A stretch of 64,000 nt of DNA from Firmicutes bacterium AM41-11 (GTDB taxonomy: Bacteria > Bacillota_I > Bacilli_A > Erysipelotrichales > Erysipelotrichaceae), in contig QUIQ01000008.1 of assembly GCA_003480165.1 (NCBI GenBank), positions 8,357 through 72,356 of the forward strand. Reading direction: 5' to 3'. A program made the position numbers and the translations under genes. This document shows, one piece after another, positions 9,519-17,169 of this stretch (within the stretch, counting starts at the first letter, position 1; the number at the start of each line of letters is the position of its first letter). Below the pieces are notes generated by a model. It was given only the letters and a program-made list of their open reading frames with translations. It did not search any database and had not been told where the DNA came from.

Positions 9519-10124
9519 ATGAATGAACCAGTTATCTTTACAATGAGTCGTCAATTTGGAACGAATGGACGCGAAATCGGTCGTCAGTTAGCCAAACATT
9601 TGGGCATTGCGTACTATGATAAAGAAATCATGCATGACATTGCTAATCAAATGCAGATGGATGCTTCTTTTTTTGAAGAAGACAATAGAAATGACGATGG
9701 TTTCTTTTCTATTTCCAATCGGAATTTCGCGTTAGCGAATATGACTGAAATTTCTCTGAATTCTCAATTGTTTGAAAAATCATCGGAATTGATTAAAGAT
9801 ATTGCGACTAAAGAATCGGCGATTATCGTTGGACGTTGTTCAGACTATATATTACGTGAACAATCCAATGTGATTCGGGTATTTTTCTATAGTGATATTG
9901 AAACGAGAATTCAAGTGGCAATTCAAAATCATGGAATCAAAGCTAAAAAAGCTCGTAAATATGTTGAGATGCAAGATCAAAAAAGGTCGGGATTTTATGA
10001 ATTCTATACCCAACAAACTTGGGGTGATCCTTCTAACTACGATTTAATGATTAACACAACACATATAAGCATTCCAGAAGCAATTGCCTTACTCAGCGCG
10101 GTTTATCAAGCGAAAGCACGATAA
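9519..10124 (+). CDS. Cytidylate kinase-like protein
   Basis: 201 aa, cytidylate-kinase-like family. The N-terminus ITMSRQFGTNGREIGRQLA carries a P-loop variant in which the usual GxxGxGK is replaced by GTNGREIG. IIVGRCSDYILR and the arginine-rich lid region (RIQVAIQ, KKARKYVE) follow. This subfamily is widespread in gut Firmicutes and its substrate is not established. TAAAAT lies only 6 nt before the ATG with no ribosome binding site, consistent with a leaderless mRNA. Terminator follows. Confidence 0.8.
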   Translation: MNEPVIFTMSRQFGTNGREIGRQLAKHLGIAYYDKEIMHDIANQMQMDASFFEEDNRNDDGFFSISNRNFALANMTEISLNSQLFEKSSELIKDIATKESAIIVGRCSDYILREQSNVIRVFFYSDIETRIQVAIQNHGIKAKKARKYVEMQDQKRSGFYEFYTQQTWGDPSNYDLMINTTHISIPEAIALLSAVYQAKAR

Positions 10125-10138
10125 ATCGTGTTTTTTTA
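10117..10138 (+). terminator. Terminator after the cytidylate kinase-like gene
   Basis: CACGA, loop, TCGTG plus seven T; overlaps the stop codon. Confidence 0.8.
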
Positions 10139-10139
10139 T

Positions 10140-10167
10140 TTGACAGGGAAGGGTTTCATGTTACTAT
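10140..10167 (+). promoter_or_regulatory. Promoter of the padR operon
   Basis: A consensus TTGACA at 10140-10145, 16 bp, then TACTAT. Two AT palindromes lie immediately downstream. Confidence 0.6.
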
Positions 10168-10176
10168 ATGTATAGA

Positions 10177-10205
10177 TTTTATATATAAAAATTTTATATA
10201 TAAAA
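10177..10205. repeat. Tandem 14-bp palindromes, likely PadR operator
   Basis: TTTTATATATAAAA occurs twice (10177-10190 and 10192-10205), each a perfect dyad, separated by one base. They sit between the promoter and padR, so autoregulation by the encoded PadR protein is the simple inference. Confidence 0.65.
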
Positions 10206-10227
10206 AGAAAAAAGGGGGGAAATCGAT

Positions 10228-10557
10228 ATGTATTATTATCCAGTCTCTGCTGTATTAATCGAAAGCTTAATTTTAGCTGTGGTAGAAAAAGAAGATTCTT
10301 ATGGATATGAGATTAGTCAAACTATTAAACTTGTAGCTTCGATTAAAGAATCTACCTTATATCCTATCTTAAGAAAATTGGAAACCAATGGGTATGTGCG
10401 TACTTACACCAAAGAATATCAAGGGCGTAAGCGAAAGTATTATTCGATTACAGAAAAAGGCTTAGATCATTTGCACCTGCAAAGACAAGAATGGAAAGAG
10501 TATCGAGATACGATTGACGATATTATAGAAGGGAAAAAATTGTATGAAAAGAGATGA
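10228..10557 (+). CDS. PadR-family transcriptional regulator
   Basis: 109 aa winged helix: LIESLILAVVEKEDSYGYEISQ, then ESTLYPILRKLETNGYVRTY (recognition region) and GRKRKYYSITEKG (wing). Family members repress envelope-stress and efflux operons in response to ligands. GGGGGG-type ribosome binding site. It overlaps the DUF1700 gene by 14 nt, and the three-gene order PadR-DUF1700-DUF4097 is a recurring Firmicutes module. Confidence 0.93.
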   Translation: MYYYPVSAVLIESLILAVVEKEDSYGYEISQTIKLVASIKESTLYPILRKLETNGYVRTYTKEYQGRKRKYYSITEKGLDHLHLQRQEWKEYRDTIDDIIEGKKLYEKR

Positions 10558-11119
10558 ATATATTGCGCAGTTAAAGAAGTATTTAAAACGTCTGCCAAAA
10601 AAAGAATACGATAGCGCCATCGAGTATTTCACAGAATACTTTGATGAAGCTGGACCCGAAAGAGAACAAGAAGTCATACAGGAATTAGGGCAACCAAAAG
10701 AAGCTGCAAAAGAGATGTTGCTGCAATTGTTGAATGAAGGACAAACGGAAGAAAAGCAACACTCTTTCTTAAAAACGTTGGGGATTATTGTACTGGTTTT
10801 ATGTGCAAGTCCGATTGCCTTACCTTCACTTTTAACACTGATAGTTGGATTATTTTGTGTAGTCCTTTTTGTGGGATGTATATTTTTTGCTTTATTTTGT
10901 GTGGGCTTGGCAGGAATCCTTAGTGGTGGATATGTATTTATTCAAAGTCTTACCTTAATAGGACATTCCTTAGCGGGATTTATTGTGCTATTTGGAATGA
11001 GTTTACTATGTATAGGTTTAGGTATTCTTGTTGGTCTTTTTAGTGTATGGCTGGCCAAATGGATTGGTATTGGGTTAATGAAATTGACTAGTCGAATCGC
11101 TAGAAAGGAGTCGAAGTAA
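10544..11119 (+). CDS. DUF1700 (HAAS-domain) membrane protein
   Basis: 191 aa. The N-terminal HAAS-type helical domain reads MKRDEYIAQLKKYLKRLP then YFTEYFDEAGPE. About four hydrophobic segments follow from residue 80 onward (IIVLVLCASPIALP; LIVGLFCVVLFVGCIFF; the later Gly/Leu-rich stretches). Such proteins partner with PadR repressors as membrane sensors or scaffolds. Translationally coupled to padR and 1 nt from the next gene. Confidence 0.85.
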   Translation: MKRDEYIAQLKKYLKRLPKKEYDSAIEYFTEYFDEAGPEREQEVIQELGQPKEAAKEMLLQLLNEGQTEEKQHSFLKTLGIIVLVLCASPIALPSLLTLIVGLFCVVLFVGCIFFALFCVGLAGILSGGYVFIQSLTLIGHSLAGFIVLFGMSLLCIGLGILVGLFSVWLAKWIGIGLMKLTSRIARKESK

Positions 11120-11120
11120 T

Positions 11121-11957
11121 ATGAAAAAATTGGCATGGATTGCGGTAATACTCAGTATTGTAGGAGCTGTCTTTTTAGGATTGGGTATTGCGGCTGGTGG
11201 ATTAGAAGCGGCGAATAGCATAGATGGTATTCAAATTGGAAATTCATCGAGTACAAAAATGGTTCACCAAGATAAGATAATAGATAAGGATTTTCATACG
11301 ATAAAAGTCAATGCGGGCGATATGGATGTGAAAGTCGTAACCTCTAAAGATGCACAAGCACATATTTCTTATGGTGTATTAAAAGAAAAAGGAAAATTGC
11401 CTTTTACATGGAAGGTACAAGATCAAGAGTTAATCGTTCAAGAAAAGAAGGATAATAAAGTAGGTTTCTTCTTTGCGACAACAACAGAAGAGAATACGAT
11501 TACTATTTCTGTGCCTCAGCAAAAAGAAGTTAAGCTTGATTTAGAAGGGGAAGATGGAGATTATGAAATCAATCGATTAAATCTATCAAACCTAGATTTG
11601 ATAAGTTCTTCGGGAGATATTACGGTAAAGGATTGTTCCATTCAATCAAGCCAAATTCAGAGTGAAGATGGTGATATAGAAATCAAAGATTCTTTCCTGA
11701 ATCAAAGTAAGATTCATAGTGAAGATGGCGATATGGCATTAACTGGAATTTCTTTACAAACGAAATTGGATGTAGAGAGTGAAAATGGGGATATTGATTG
11801 TCAGGTTAAGGATATAGAAAAGATGAATATTCATGCCAGCAGTGAAAATGGTGATATCTCTTATCAAAGAAAAGACTATGCATCAAATTTCAATCAGAAA
11901 GGAAATGGTGCTTGGATAAAAGTCAAAAGTGAAGATGGAGATATTTGTTTAAAGTAA
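11121..11957 (+). CDS. DUF4097 beta-helix protein, membrane-anchored
   Basis: 278 aa. One N-terminal hydrophobic segment (WIAVILSIVGAVFLGLGIAA) and then an extracytoplasmic domain of repeated strands typical of DUF4097/DUF4098: SEDGDI-like turns recur (SSGDITVKD, SEDGDIEIKD, SEDGDMALTG, SENGDIDCQ, SENGDISYQ, SEDGDICLK). Each repeat is about 17-22 residues, suggesting a right-handed beta-helix. Third gene of the PadR operon; probably envelope-stress related. Strong terminator follows. Confidence 0.85.
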   Translation: MKKLAWIAVILSIVGAVFLGLGIAAGGLEAANSIDGIQIGNSSSTKMVHQDKIIDKDFHTIKVNAGDMDVKVVTSKDAQAHISYGVLKEKGKLPFTWKVQDQELIVQEKKDNKVGFFFATTTEENTITISVPQQKEVKLDLEGEDGDYEINRLNLSNLDLISSSGDITVKDCSIQSSQIQSEDGDIEIKDSFLNQSKIHSEDGDMALTGISLQTKLDVESENGDIDCQVKDIEKMNIHASSENGDISYQRKDYASNFNQKGNGAWIKVKSEDGDICLK

Positions 11958-11962
11958 TAGAT

Positions 11963-11990
11963 GCAACCGCTTTTTAGGCGGTTGTTTTTT
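11963..11990 (+). terminator. Terminator of the padR operon
   Basis: GCAACCGC stem with GCGGTTG and six T. Confidence 0.85.
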
Positions 11991-12016
11991 GGCTATAGAA
12001 ATAAACTATGGATATG

Positions 12017-12031
12017 ATAACAAATTGTTAT
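12017..12031. promoter_or_regulatory. 15-bp palindrome upstream of the MetE-like gene
   Basis: ATAACAA, one base, TTGTTAT is a perfect dyad. It lies just upstream of a candidate promoter (TATACA 12032-12037, 17 bp, TAGAAT 12055-12060). Likely operator for an unknown regulator. Confidence 0.45.
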
Positions 12032-12084
12032 TATACAAATTGTAGATTAGTCGTTAGAATAGAAACACATGGAGGAGAATAATT

Positions 12085-13188
12085 ATGTTAGATATTAAAA
12101 TTGATATTGTCGGTTCTTTTTTAAGACCTCAAGAAATTAAAGAAGCCCGCGCTAAATTTAATAATAATGAAATTACTTTTGAACAATTACGTGAAGTAGA
12201 GGATGCAGAGATTGCGAAACTTGTTGAAAAAGAAGTGCAACATGGATTGCCATTTGTAACCGATGGGGAATATCGTCGTCGTTGGTGGCATTTGGATTGG
12301 TTAAAGGAATTTGATGGATTCACAACGAAACACTTTGATAAAGTCATCAATGGTGTGAACAACCACATTGAACTTGGTTACATTGAAGGAAAGATTGCCT
12401 ATGATCCAAATAAGAATCATAAAGAAATGTATGCATGGGATTATTTAAATGCCCAAGCTCAAAAATACGATGGTGTACAAGCTAAGAAATGTATTTCTGG
12501 TCCAAATATGATTTTGGTTGATCATTATCTACAAATGGGAATCAAAGATACAGCGTATTATGGACAAGATATTGATGCAGTCATCAATGATATTGCCAAA
12601 GCGTATCAGGATGCAATTTTAGATTTCTATAACCATGGTTGTCGTTATTTACAAATCGATGATACATCTTGGACTTATATGATTGATGATGATTTTGTGA
12701 AGAAAGTAGAAGCTTTAGGTTACACAAAAGAACAAGTATTAAACTGGTTTGTGACAGTAAGTACGAAGGCTTTGGAAAACCATCCAAAGGATATGAAAAT
12801 TGCTACGCACTTCTGTAAAGGAAACTTTAAAGGAAATCCATTATTCCATGGATTCTATGATACAATCGCAAAATCTGTAGCTTCAATTCCATATGATGGA
12901 TATTTTGTGGAATACGATGATGCGCGTTCTGGTTCTTTTGAACCTTGGAAGATTTTAAAAGGTTCTGATCGTACATTTGTGGTAGGATTGATTAGTACAA
13001 AAAATCCACGCTTAGAAACCAAAGAAGAAATCAAAGAACGTTTCTTAGATGCTAAAGAAGTAATTGGTGATAACTTAGCTTTATCTCCACAATGTGGATT
13101 TGCTTCCGTAGAAGAAGGAAACTGCATTGATGAAGAAACGCAATGGAAGAAAATTGATTTATTGATTTCTTGTAAAGATTTCATTTAA
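12085..13188 (+). CDS. MetE C-terminal-like methyltransferase (YxjG/YxjH type)
   Basis: 367 aa, matching the stand-alone C-terminal half of cobalamin-independent methionine synthase. Visible signatures: DIVGSFLRP at the start, HGLPFVTDGEYRRRWWH, SGPNMIL, YLQIDDTSW (substrate Asp), IATHFCKGN (zinc His and Cys) and LALSPQCGFAS (zinc Cys). These zinc enzymes transfer a methyl group to homocysteine, but the YxjG/YxjH branch does not need to use folate and its methyl donor is uncertain. GGAGGAG precedes the ATG. Single-gene unit with terminator; no SAM riboswitch is visible upstream. Confidence 0.88.
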   Translation: MLDIKIDIVGSFLRPQEIKEARAKFNNNEITFEQLREVEDAEIAKLVEKEVQHGLPFVTDGEYRRRWWHLDWLKEFDGFTTKHFDKVINGVNNHIELGYIEGKIAYDPNKNHKEMYAWDYLNAQAQKYDGVQAKKCISGPNMILVDHYLQMGIKDTAYYGQDIDAVINDIAKAYQDAILDFYNHGCRYLQIDDTSWTYMIDDDFVKKVEALGYTKEQVLNWFVTVSTKALENHPKDMKIATHFCKGNFKGNPLFHGFYDTIAKSVASIPYDGYFVEYDDARSGSFEPWKILKGSDRTFVVGLISTKNPRLETKEEIKERFLDAKEVIGDNLALSPQCGFASVEEGNCIDEETQWKKIDLLISCKDFI

Positions 13189-13204
13189 ATATCTAGAAAT
13201 TTGT

Positions 13205-13247
13205 AGTGAACCTCAAAAGTTGAACAAACTTAACAGGTTCACTTTTT
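13205..13247 (+). terminator. Terminator after the MetE-like gene
   Basis: AGTGAACC pairs with GGTTCACT across a 23-nt loop, followed by five T. Confidence 0.75.
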
Positions 13248-13386
13248 ATATGAAAATAAATTATGAGTCTATTTTAAGTGATTCAGCAGATGAGGGACTA
13301 GGTTCTTCTGGTTTATTAAACTCTTGGATTAATTCTTACATAAAAAAACAATTATAATGTTATTGAGAAAAGAAGAAATCGTATAG

Positions 13387-13506
13387 GTAATTGTGTTATG
13401 GAAAATGAAGAATGAAATGTTCTATGGACATGAATATGGATTTACTTCTCGTGATGAATTACAAAAGTCAATAGAAGAAGATATCAAGTTTTACAATCAT
13501 AGCTAA
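13387..13506 (+). pseudogene. Remnant C-terminus of an IS3-family transposase
   Basis: About 39 codons read VIVLWKMKNEMFYGHEYGF, then TSRDELQKSIEEDIKFYNH, then a stop. This is the conserved end of IS3/IS150 OrfB (the E of DDE within the K-NEMFYG region, then the YIxYYN motif). An in-frame stop lies just upstream and no intact terminal repeats are visible, so it is a decayed fragment. Confidence 0.65.
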
Positions 13507-13637
13507 TTCCATTGTGTCCACCACATTTCTAGATGTTTTTGTGATATTCCATACAACATTTCGCTGCATAAAAAAATTGAGAATTGCCGTATAAATAAAG
13601 GCTTTTCTCAAATTTTTTAAGTTGTAACTGTTAAAGA
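13507..13637. other. Intergenic remainder of the 13189-13664 gap
   Basis: Together with the terminator and the IS3 remnant this fills a 476-bp stretch without an intact gene. The sequence is AT-rich with no recognisable RNA or operator; it may be further decayed insertion-sequence DNA. Confidence 0.4.
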
Positions 13638-13660
13638 AAAAGCCAGGATGATTCCTGGCT
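13636..13660 (-). terminator. Terminator of the NCS2 permease gene (minus strand)
   Basis: AGCCAGGA, loop, TCCTGGCT; on the minus strand a T run follows the stem. Confidence 0.8.
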
Positions 13661-13664
13661 AATA

Positions 13665-14993
13665 CTACATAAAGTAAGGTGTCGCAAAATAAATGATAAA
13701 GATAATCATTAAAGCCCAAACGGTTGGGTGAATTTGTTTAGCACGACCAGCGGCACACATTGCGATTGTATAAACAATGAATCCACATGCGATTCCATTA
13801 GAAATCGAATACATTAAGATCATCATGATAATTGTGATGAATCCTGCAGCAGCGAATACCATGTCATCCCAATTAACGCCTTTTAATTGTTGTGCCATCA
13901 TGATTCCAACAACAACCAATGCAGGAGCTGTAACAGCGTTTGTGACAGTACTCAATACAAGTGGTGATAAGAAAATTGATAATAAGAACAAGATACCAGT
14001 TGTACAAGCTGTAAGACCAGTTCTTCCACCAACACCAACACCAGAAGTTGATTCTACGAAGCTTGTTACTGTACTTGTACCAACGATTGAACCAAATACG
14101 GTACCAATTGCGTCGGCAAGTAAAGCTTGTTCAGCATTTTCTAATTCACCTTTTTCATTTACTAAACCGATACGGTTACCAATCGCAACCAATGTACCAG
14201 CTGTATCAAAGAAGTCTACAAATAAGAATGAGAAGATTACTACGAATGCTTGGAATGGATTCGCAAATAATTCACCAAAACCAGTGAAACAAGCTCCAAA
14301 GGCTTTTAATTCAAAGTGGGCAGATACTGGATTAGAAGGAAGTACAGGCATTCCTTTCATACCCATCAAACCACCGATTACACCTAAAACAGCAGTAATA
14401 AACATTCCGACAAATACGGCAGCCGGTACATTTTTAAGCACAAGGGCAATCGTAATTAATAGACCAATAATGGCAAGTAACACAGTTGGATCGGTTAAGT
14501 TTCCAATACCTACGAAGGTTGATTGGTTAGCAACGATGATTCCTGCATTTTTTAATCCGACAAAGGCAATGAAGAAACCAATACCAGCGCCAATTGCTAA
14601 CTTTAATTGTACAGGAATGGCATTAATAATGGCTTTACGAATTCCAGTTACCGAAATAATTACGAAAATGACACCAGAAATAAATACAGCACATAAAGCA
14701 GCTGCCCAACTGAATCCCATTTGTCCACAGATTGTGTAGGCAAATAAAGCGTTGACTCCCATACCAGCAGCCAAAGAGACAGGATAATTGGCAACTAAGC
14801 CCATGGTGATACTAGCTACACCTGCAGAAAGTGCAGTTGCTAAGAACACCGAAGCTTTGTCCATTCCGGTATCACCTAAAATAGCGGGGTTTACACCAAG
14901 GATGTAAGCCATGGCTAAGAAGGTTGTCAAACCGGCAAGAATTTCAGTTTTGACTGAAGTATTCTTCTCTTTTAATTTGAAAAACTTTTCCAT
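13665..14993 (-). CDS. NCS2-family purine permease (AzgA/PbuG type)
   Basis: 442 aa with 12 or more hydrophobic segments. It opens with MEKFFKLKEKNTSVKTEILAG-type sequence, then LAMAYILGVNPAIL, and has SLAAGMGVNALFAYTICG, the signature of hypoxanthine/guanine or adenine permeases. DFFDTAGTLVAIGNR in the middle matches transmembrane segment 8 of this group. Proton symport of nucleobases at the cytoplasmic membrane. A 17-bp palindrome lies upstream; no purine riboswitch is recognisable. Confidence 0.92.
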   Translation of the reverse strand: MEKFFKLKEKNTSVKTEILAGLTTFLAMAYILGVNPAILGDTGMDKASVFLATALSAGVASITMGLVANYPVSLAAGMGVNALFAYTICGQMGFSWAAALCAVFISGVIFVIISVTGIRKAIINAIPVQLKLAIGAGIGFFIAFVGLKNAGIIVANQSTFVGIGNLTDPTVLLAIIGLLITIALVLKNVPAAVFVGMFITAVLGVIGGLMGMKGMPVLPSNPVSAHFELKAFGACFTGFGELFANPFQAFVVIFSFLFVDFFDTAGTLVAIGNRIGLVNEKGELENAEQALLADAIGTVFGSIVGTSTVTSFVESTSGVGVGGRTGLTACTTGILFLLSIFLSPLVLSTVTNAVTAPALVVVGIMMAQQLKGVNWDDMVFAAAGFITIIMMILMYSISNGIACGFIVYTIAMCAAGRAKQIHPTVWALMIIFIIYFATPYFM

Positions 14994-15015
14994 ATTCTAT
15001 ATTTTTTCTCCCTCT

Positions 15016-15032
15016 ATCGTTTATAAAACGAT
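15016..15032. promoter_or_regulatory. Palindromic operator upstream of the purine permease
   Basis: ATCGTTT, three-base centre, AAACGAT forms a perfect dyad in the 5' leader of the minus-strand permease gene. Candidate repressor site; regulator unknown. Confidence 0.5.
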
Positions 15033-15091
15033 GTGTAAATTGTAAAACAAGTTTTCAGATTGTGCAAGATGGTTGAATACTTGTATAAATG

Positions 15092-15121
15092 AAAAACGAG
15101 ATGTTTAAAGGCAACATCTCG
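15092..15121 (-). terminator. Terminator of the YoaP-type gene (minus strand)
   Basis: CGAGATGTT stem with AACATCTCG; on the minus strand it is followed by a T run. Confidence 0.8.
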
Positions 15122-15152
15122 GTCTTAGAATGAGTTTTTTTGACATTTAGCT

Positions 15153-15899
15153 TTAGGCTTCGATGCCGGCAAGCTTTAAAAACTTTTTATCGGATTGAAT
15201 CGCATGGGTTAGGAAAGTTCCATCTTTGAAAAGGGCATAAGTTGTGACGGGACTAGGAACATTTTGAGCTGTTTCACGGTCCGTAACATGAATGACTTTT
15301 AGGTCAATCGACTTTTCTTTTGCGAGGGCTTCAATTCTTGGAACCCAGTAATAGGTAAAAGGGCATTGGTTTGTATAATATAGAACAAAGCCAGACTCAG
15401 AAACCTTTGGGTGTTTGGCACATTCTTTGAATTTTGGCAGCTTGTACTCTTCTGAGAAAGGGTAGACCATCAGGTTGATGCCCGTATCGGTTGTATCTGC
15501 GACAAAGAAGCCTTTATGGGATAGGTGTTTGGGATCGGATAAGAACTCTTTTTTTCTTTTATCGGAAGAAAGGATACAAAGACCTTCTTTTCCTTGGGCT
15601 TTGGCATCTTGTATACAGTGATTCAACAAGTCGTTTGAATAACCATGGCCTTTCATGCGACCGGAAACCCATAAACAATTGATATACATATATCCATCGG
15701 CTTCAATAGGAACCCAGGCTTTCTCTGCGGGAATGTATTCAATAAAACATTTTCCGCGTTCTATACTGCGATAAAAGACAAGTCCTTCATCCAATTGTTC
15801 TTTCATCCAAGCTTTTTTTAGAATGCTTTGTTTGCCAGACATTGCGCAACAAATATGTTCTTTATCAATATTCTCTTTTGTGATTTGTATATATTCCAT
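15153..15899 (-). CDS. YoaP-type GNAT acetyltransferase
   Basis: 248 aa. The N-terminal GNAT domain includes CLWVSGRMKGHGYSNDLL (acetyl-CoA loop R-x-x-G-x-G near residues 80-90). The C-terminal half from about residue 160 (YYTNQCPFTYYWVPRIEALA) resembles the YoaP C-terminal domain with a thioredoxin-like strand-Cys-helix. Function of the family is unknown. Monocistronic with its own terminator. Confidence 0.8.
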   Translation of the reverse strand: MEYIQITKENIDKEHICCAMSGKQSILKKAWMKEQLDEGLVFYRSIERGKCFIEYIPAEKAWVPIEADGYMYINCLWVSGRMKGHGYSNDLLNHCIQDAKAQGKEGLCILSSDKRKKEFLSDPKHLSHKGFFVADTTDTGINLMVYPFSEEYKLPKFKECAKHPKVSESGFVLYYTNQCPFTYYWVPRIEALAKEKSIDLKVIHVTDRETAQNVPSPVTTYALFKDGTFLTHAIQSDKKFLKLAGIEA

Positions 15900-15937
15900 A
15901 ATATATCTCCTTGTTTAAGGAAAAGCATTGCGGATGC

Positions 15938-16396
15938 TTAGAAAAATTTCTTTCGAATGACGCGTTTTTCGTGATAGTAAAGGCGCATGATTGTAGAAAC
16001 GAGTAAGATACCAAACGCTAAAGCTCCCGCAATACTGATTGTAGATAAACCAATATTTAAAGCAGGTATGGCGTTGCCATGAATGGCTTCTAACATTGTT
16101 TTATACATCCCAGTTCCTGGTACAAGAGGAATCAGCCCACAAACCAGAAAGGTAGTGACTGGACTTTTGCACTTACGGGCAAGAATTTCAGAAAGAAAGG
16201 ATAGGGCAATAACCCCAATAAAGTTCGCTAGAATTTCATTGCATCCGTAATAGAGGGAAATTTTGTAACAAACGCCCCCAACGCCACCAACTAAGCCAGC
16301 GAGGAATAGATTCTTTCCTTTAATATTAAACAGAAGGCCAAAGCCAAGACTTGCCAAGAAGGCAGACAGGCCCATTTTTATAAATAGTATGCTCAT
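15938..16396 (-). CDS. Threonine/serine exporter, small subunit (ThrE_2/DUF3815)
   Basis: 152 aa with about four membrane segments: MSILFIKMGLSAFLASLGFGL at the start, then FLVCGLIPLVPGTGMYKTML, which is the conserved PGxxxY motif of this half. The start follows GAGG. Pairs with the upstream gene; the two halves together equal the full ThrE exporter of amino acids. Confidence 0.85.
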   Translation of the reverse strand: MSILFIKMGLSAFLASLGFGLLFNIKGKNLFLAGLVGGVGGVCYKISLYYGCNEILANFIGVIALSFLSEILARKCKSPVTTFLVCGLIPLVPGTGMYKTMLEAIHGNAIPALNIGLSTISIAGALAFGILLVSTIMRLYYHEKRVIRKKFF

Positions 16397-16403
16397 AAAA
16401 ACC

Positions 16404-17153
16404 TCACATCCAAAAATATAGAACAAAACCAGCTCCAACAGCTATAGAGATAGCACAAAGAAAGGCATCGGTCGCCCGAGCTAGACCAGAAAGCGTATCA
16501 CCGGCAATCGTATCGCGAATCGCATTGGTAATAGCTAGACCAGGTACCAGCAACATTAAACTGGAGATCATCATACAATCTACACTTAGACTAGGAAAGA
16601 ATGTATGGATGAGGATAACTAAGAAGGCTGCGATGGCGGCAGAGAACATCGTGTTTAAGGATGCATTTAAATTATATTTAGCCATGAAACTTGTGGTACA
16701 GCGGATGATTAAGCCGACAAAGAAAGAAGCAATCATTTCGGAAACCGTTCCATCAAAGAAAATCGCAAAAGCTCCGGCACCGATACCGCCAAAGAACATG
16801 GTAACTAAAAAGTCATAACGTTTTCGATTTTGAATGCGTTCCAATTCTTTTTCTACTTGTTCGACCGTAAAGGGTTGCGAGCACATGGTACGCGATAAGT
16901 CATTAATTTGATCAATGCGATCCAAATTGACTTCGGTATTCCGTACGCGTGCAATTCGGGTGTGGGTCTTTCCATCGATGGTCATCGAAAAAGTGATACC
17001 GGTTAGGGTGACATAGCTATCAGCATATTGCACCCCTTGCATATTGGTTGCCATACGAACCATTGTCTCTTCTACCCGGCGGACCTCAGCTCCACTTTCT
17101 AGAAGTAGGGTACCAACTGTACAAATCGTTTCTAAACATTTTTCTTCATTCAT
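16404..17153 (-). CDS. Threonine/serine exporter, large subunit (ThrE_1/DUF1212)
   Basis: 249 aa. The cytoplasmic N-terminal part has LLLESGAEVRRVEETM and YVTLTGITFSM, the ThrE_1 signature, then five hydrophobic segments including the conserved LVPGLAITNAIRDTIAGD motif. Acts as an inner-membrane exporter half with the adjacent small subunit, 7 nt downstream. Confidence 0.88.
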   Translation of the reverse strand: MNEEKCLETICTVGTLLLESGAEVRRVEETMVRMATNMQGVQYADSYVTLTGITFSMTIDGKTHTRIARVRNTEVNLDRIDQINDLSRTMCSQPFTVEQVEKELERIQNRKRYDFLVTMFFGGIGAGAFAIFFDGTVSEMIASFFVGLIIRCTTSFMAKYNLNASLNTMFSAAIAAFLVILIHTFFPSLSVDCMMISSLMLLVPGLAITNAIRDTIAGDTLSGLARATDAFLCAISIAVGAGFVLYFWM

Positions 17154-17169
17154 AGACTTGATTATAACA

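Noticed and set aside
11990..12085. SAM (S-box) riboswitch before the MetE-like gene
   Set aside because: The leader is too short and lacks the conserved S-box core.
13468..13719. Minus-strand 83-aa frame in the 13.5-kb gap
   Set aside because: No ribosome binding site or recognisable pattern, and it overlaps the IS3 remnant and the permease terminator.
13777..14739. Plus-strand 320-aa frame opposite the NCS2 permease
   Set aside because: Antisense shadow rich in Thr, Pro and Asn that mirrors the permease codons.
15000..15100. Purine riboswitch before the NCS2 permease
   Set aside because: The conserved core sequences are not present on the minus strand; only a palindrome is seen.
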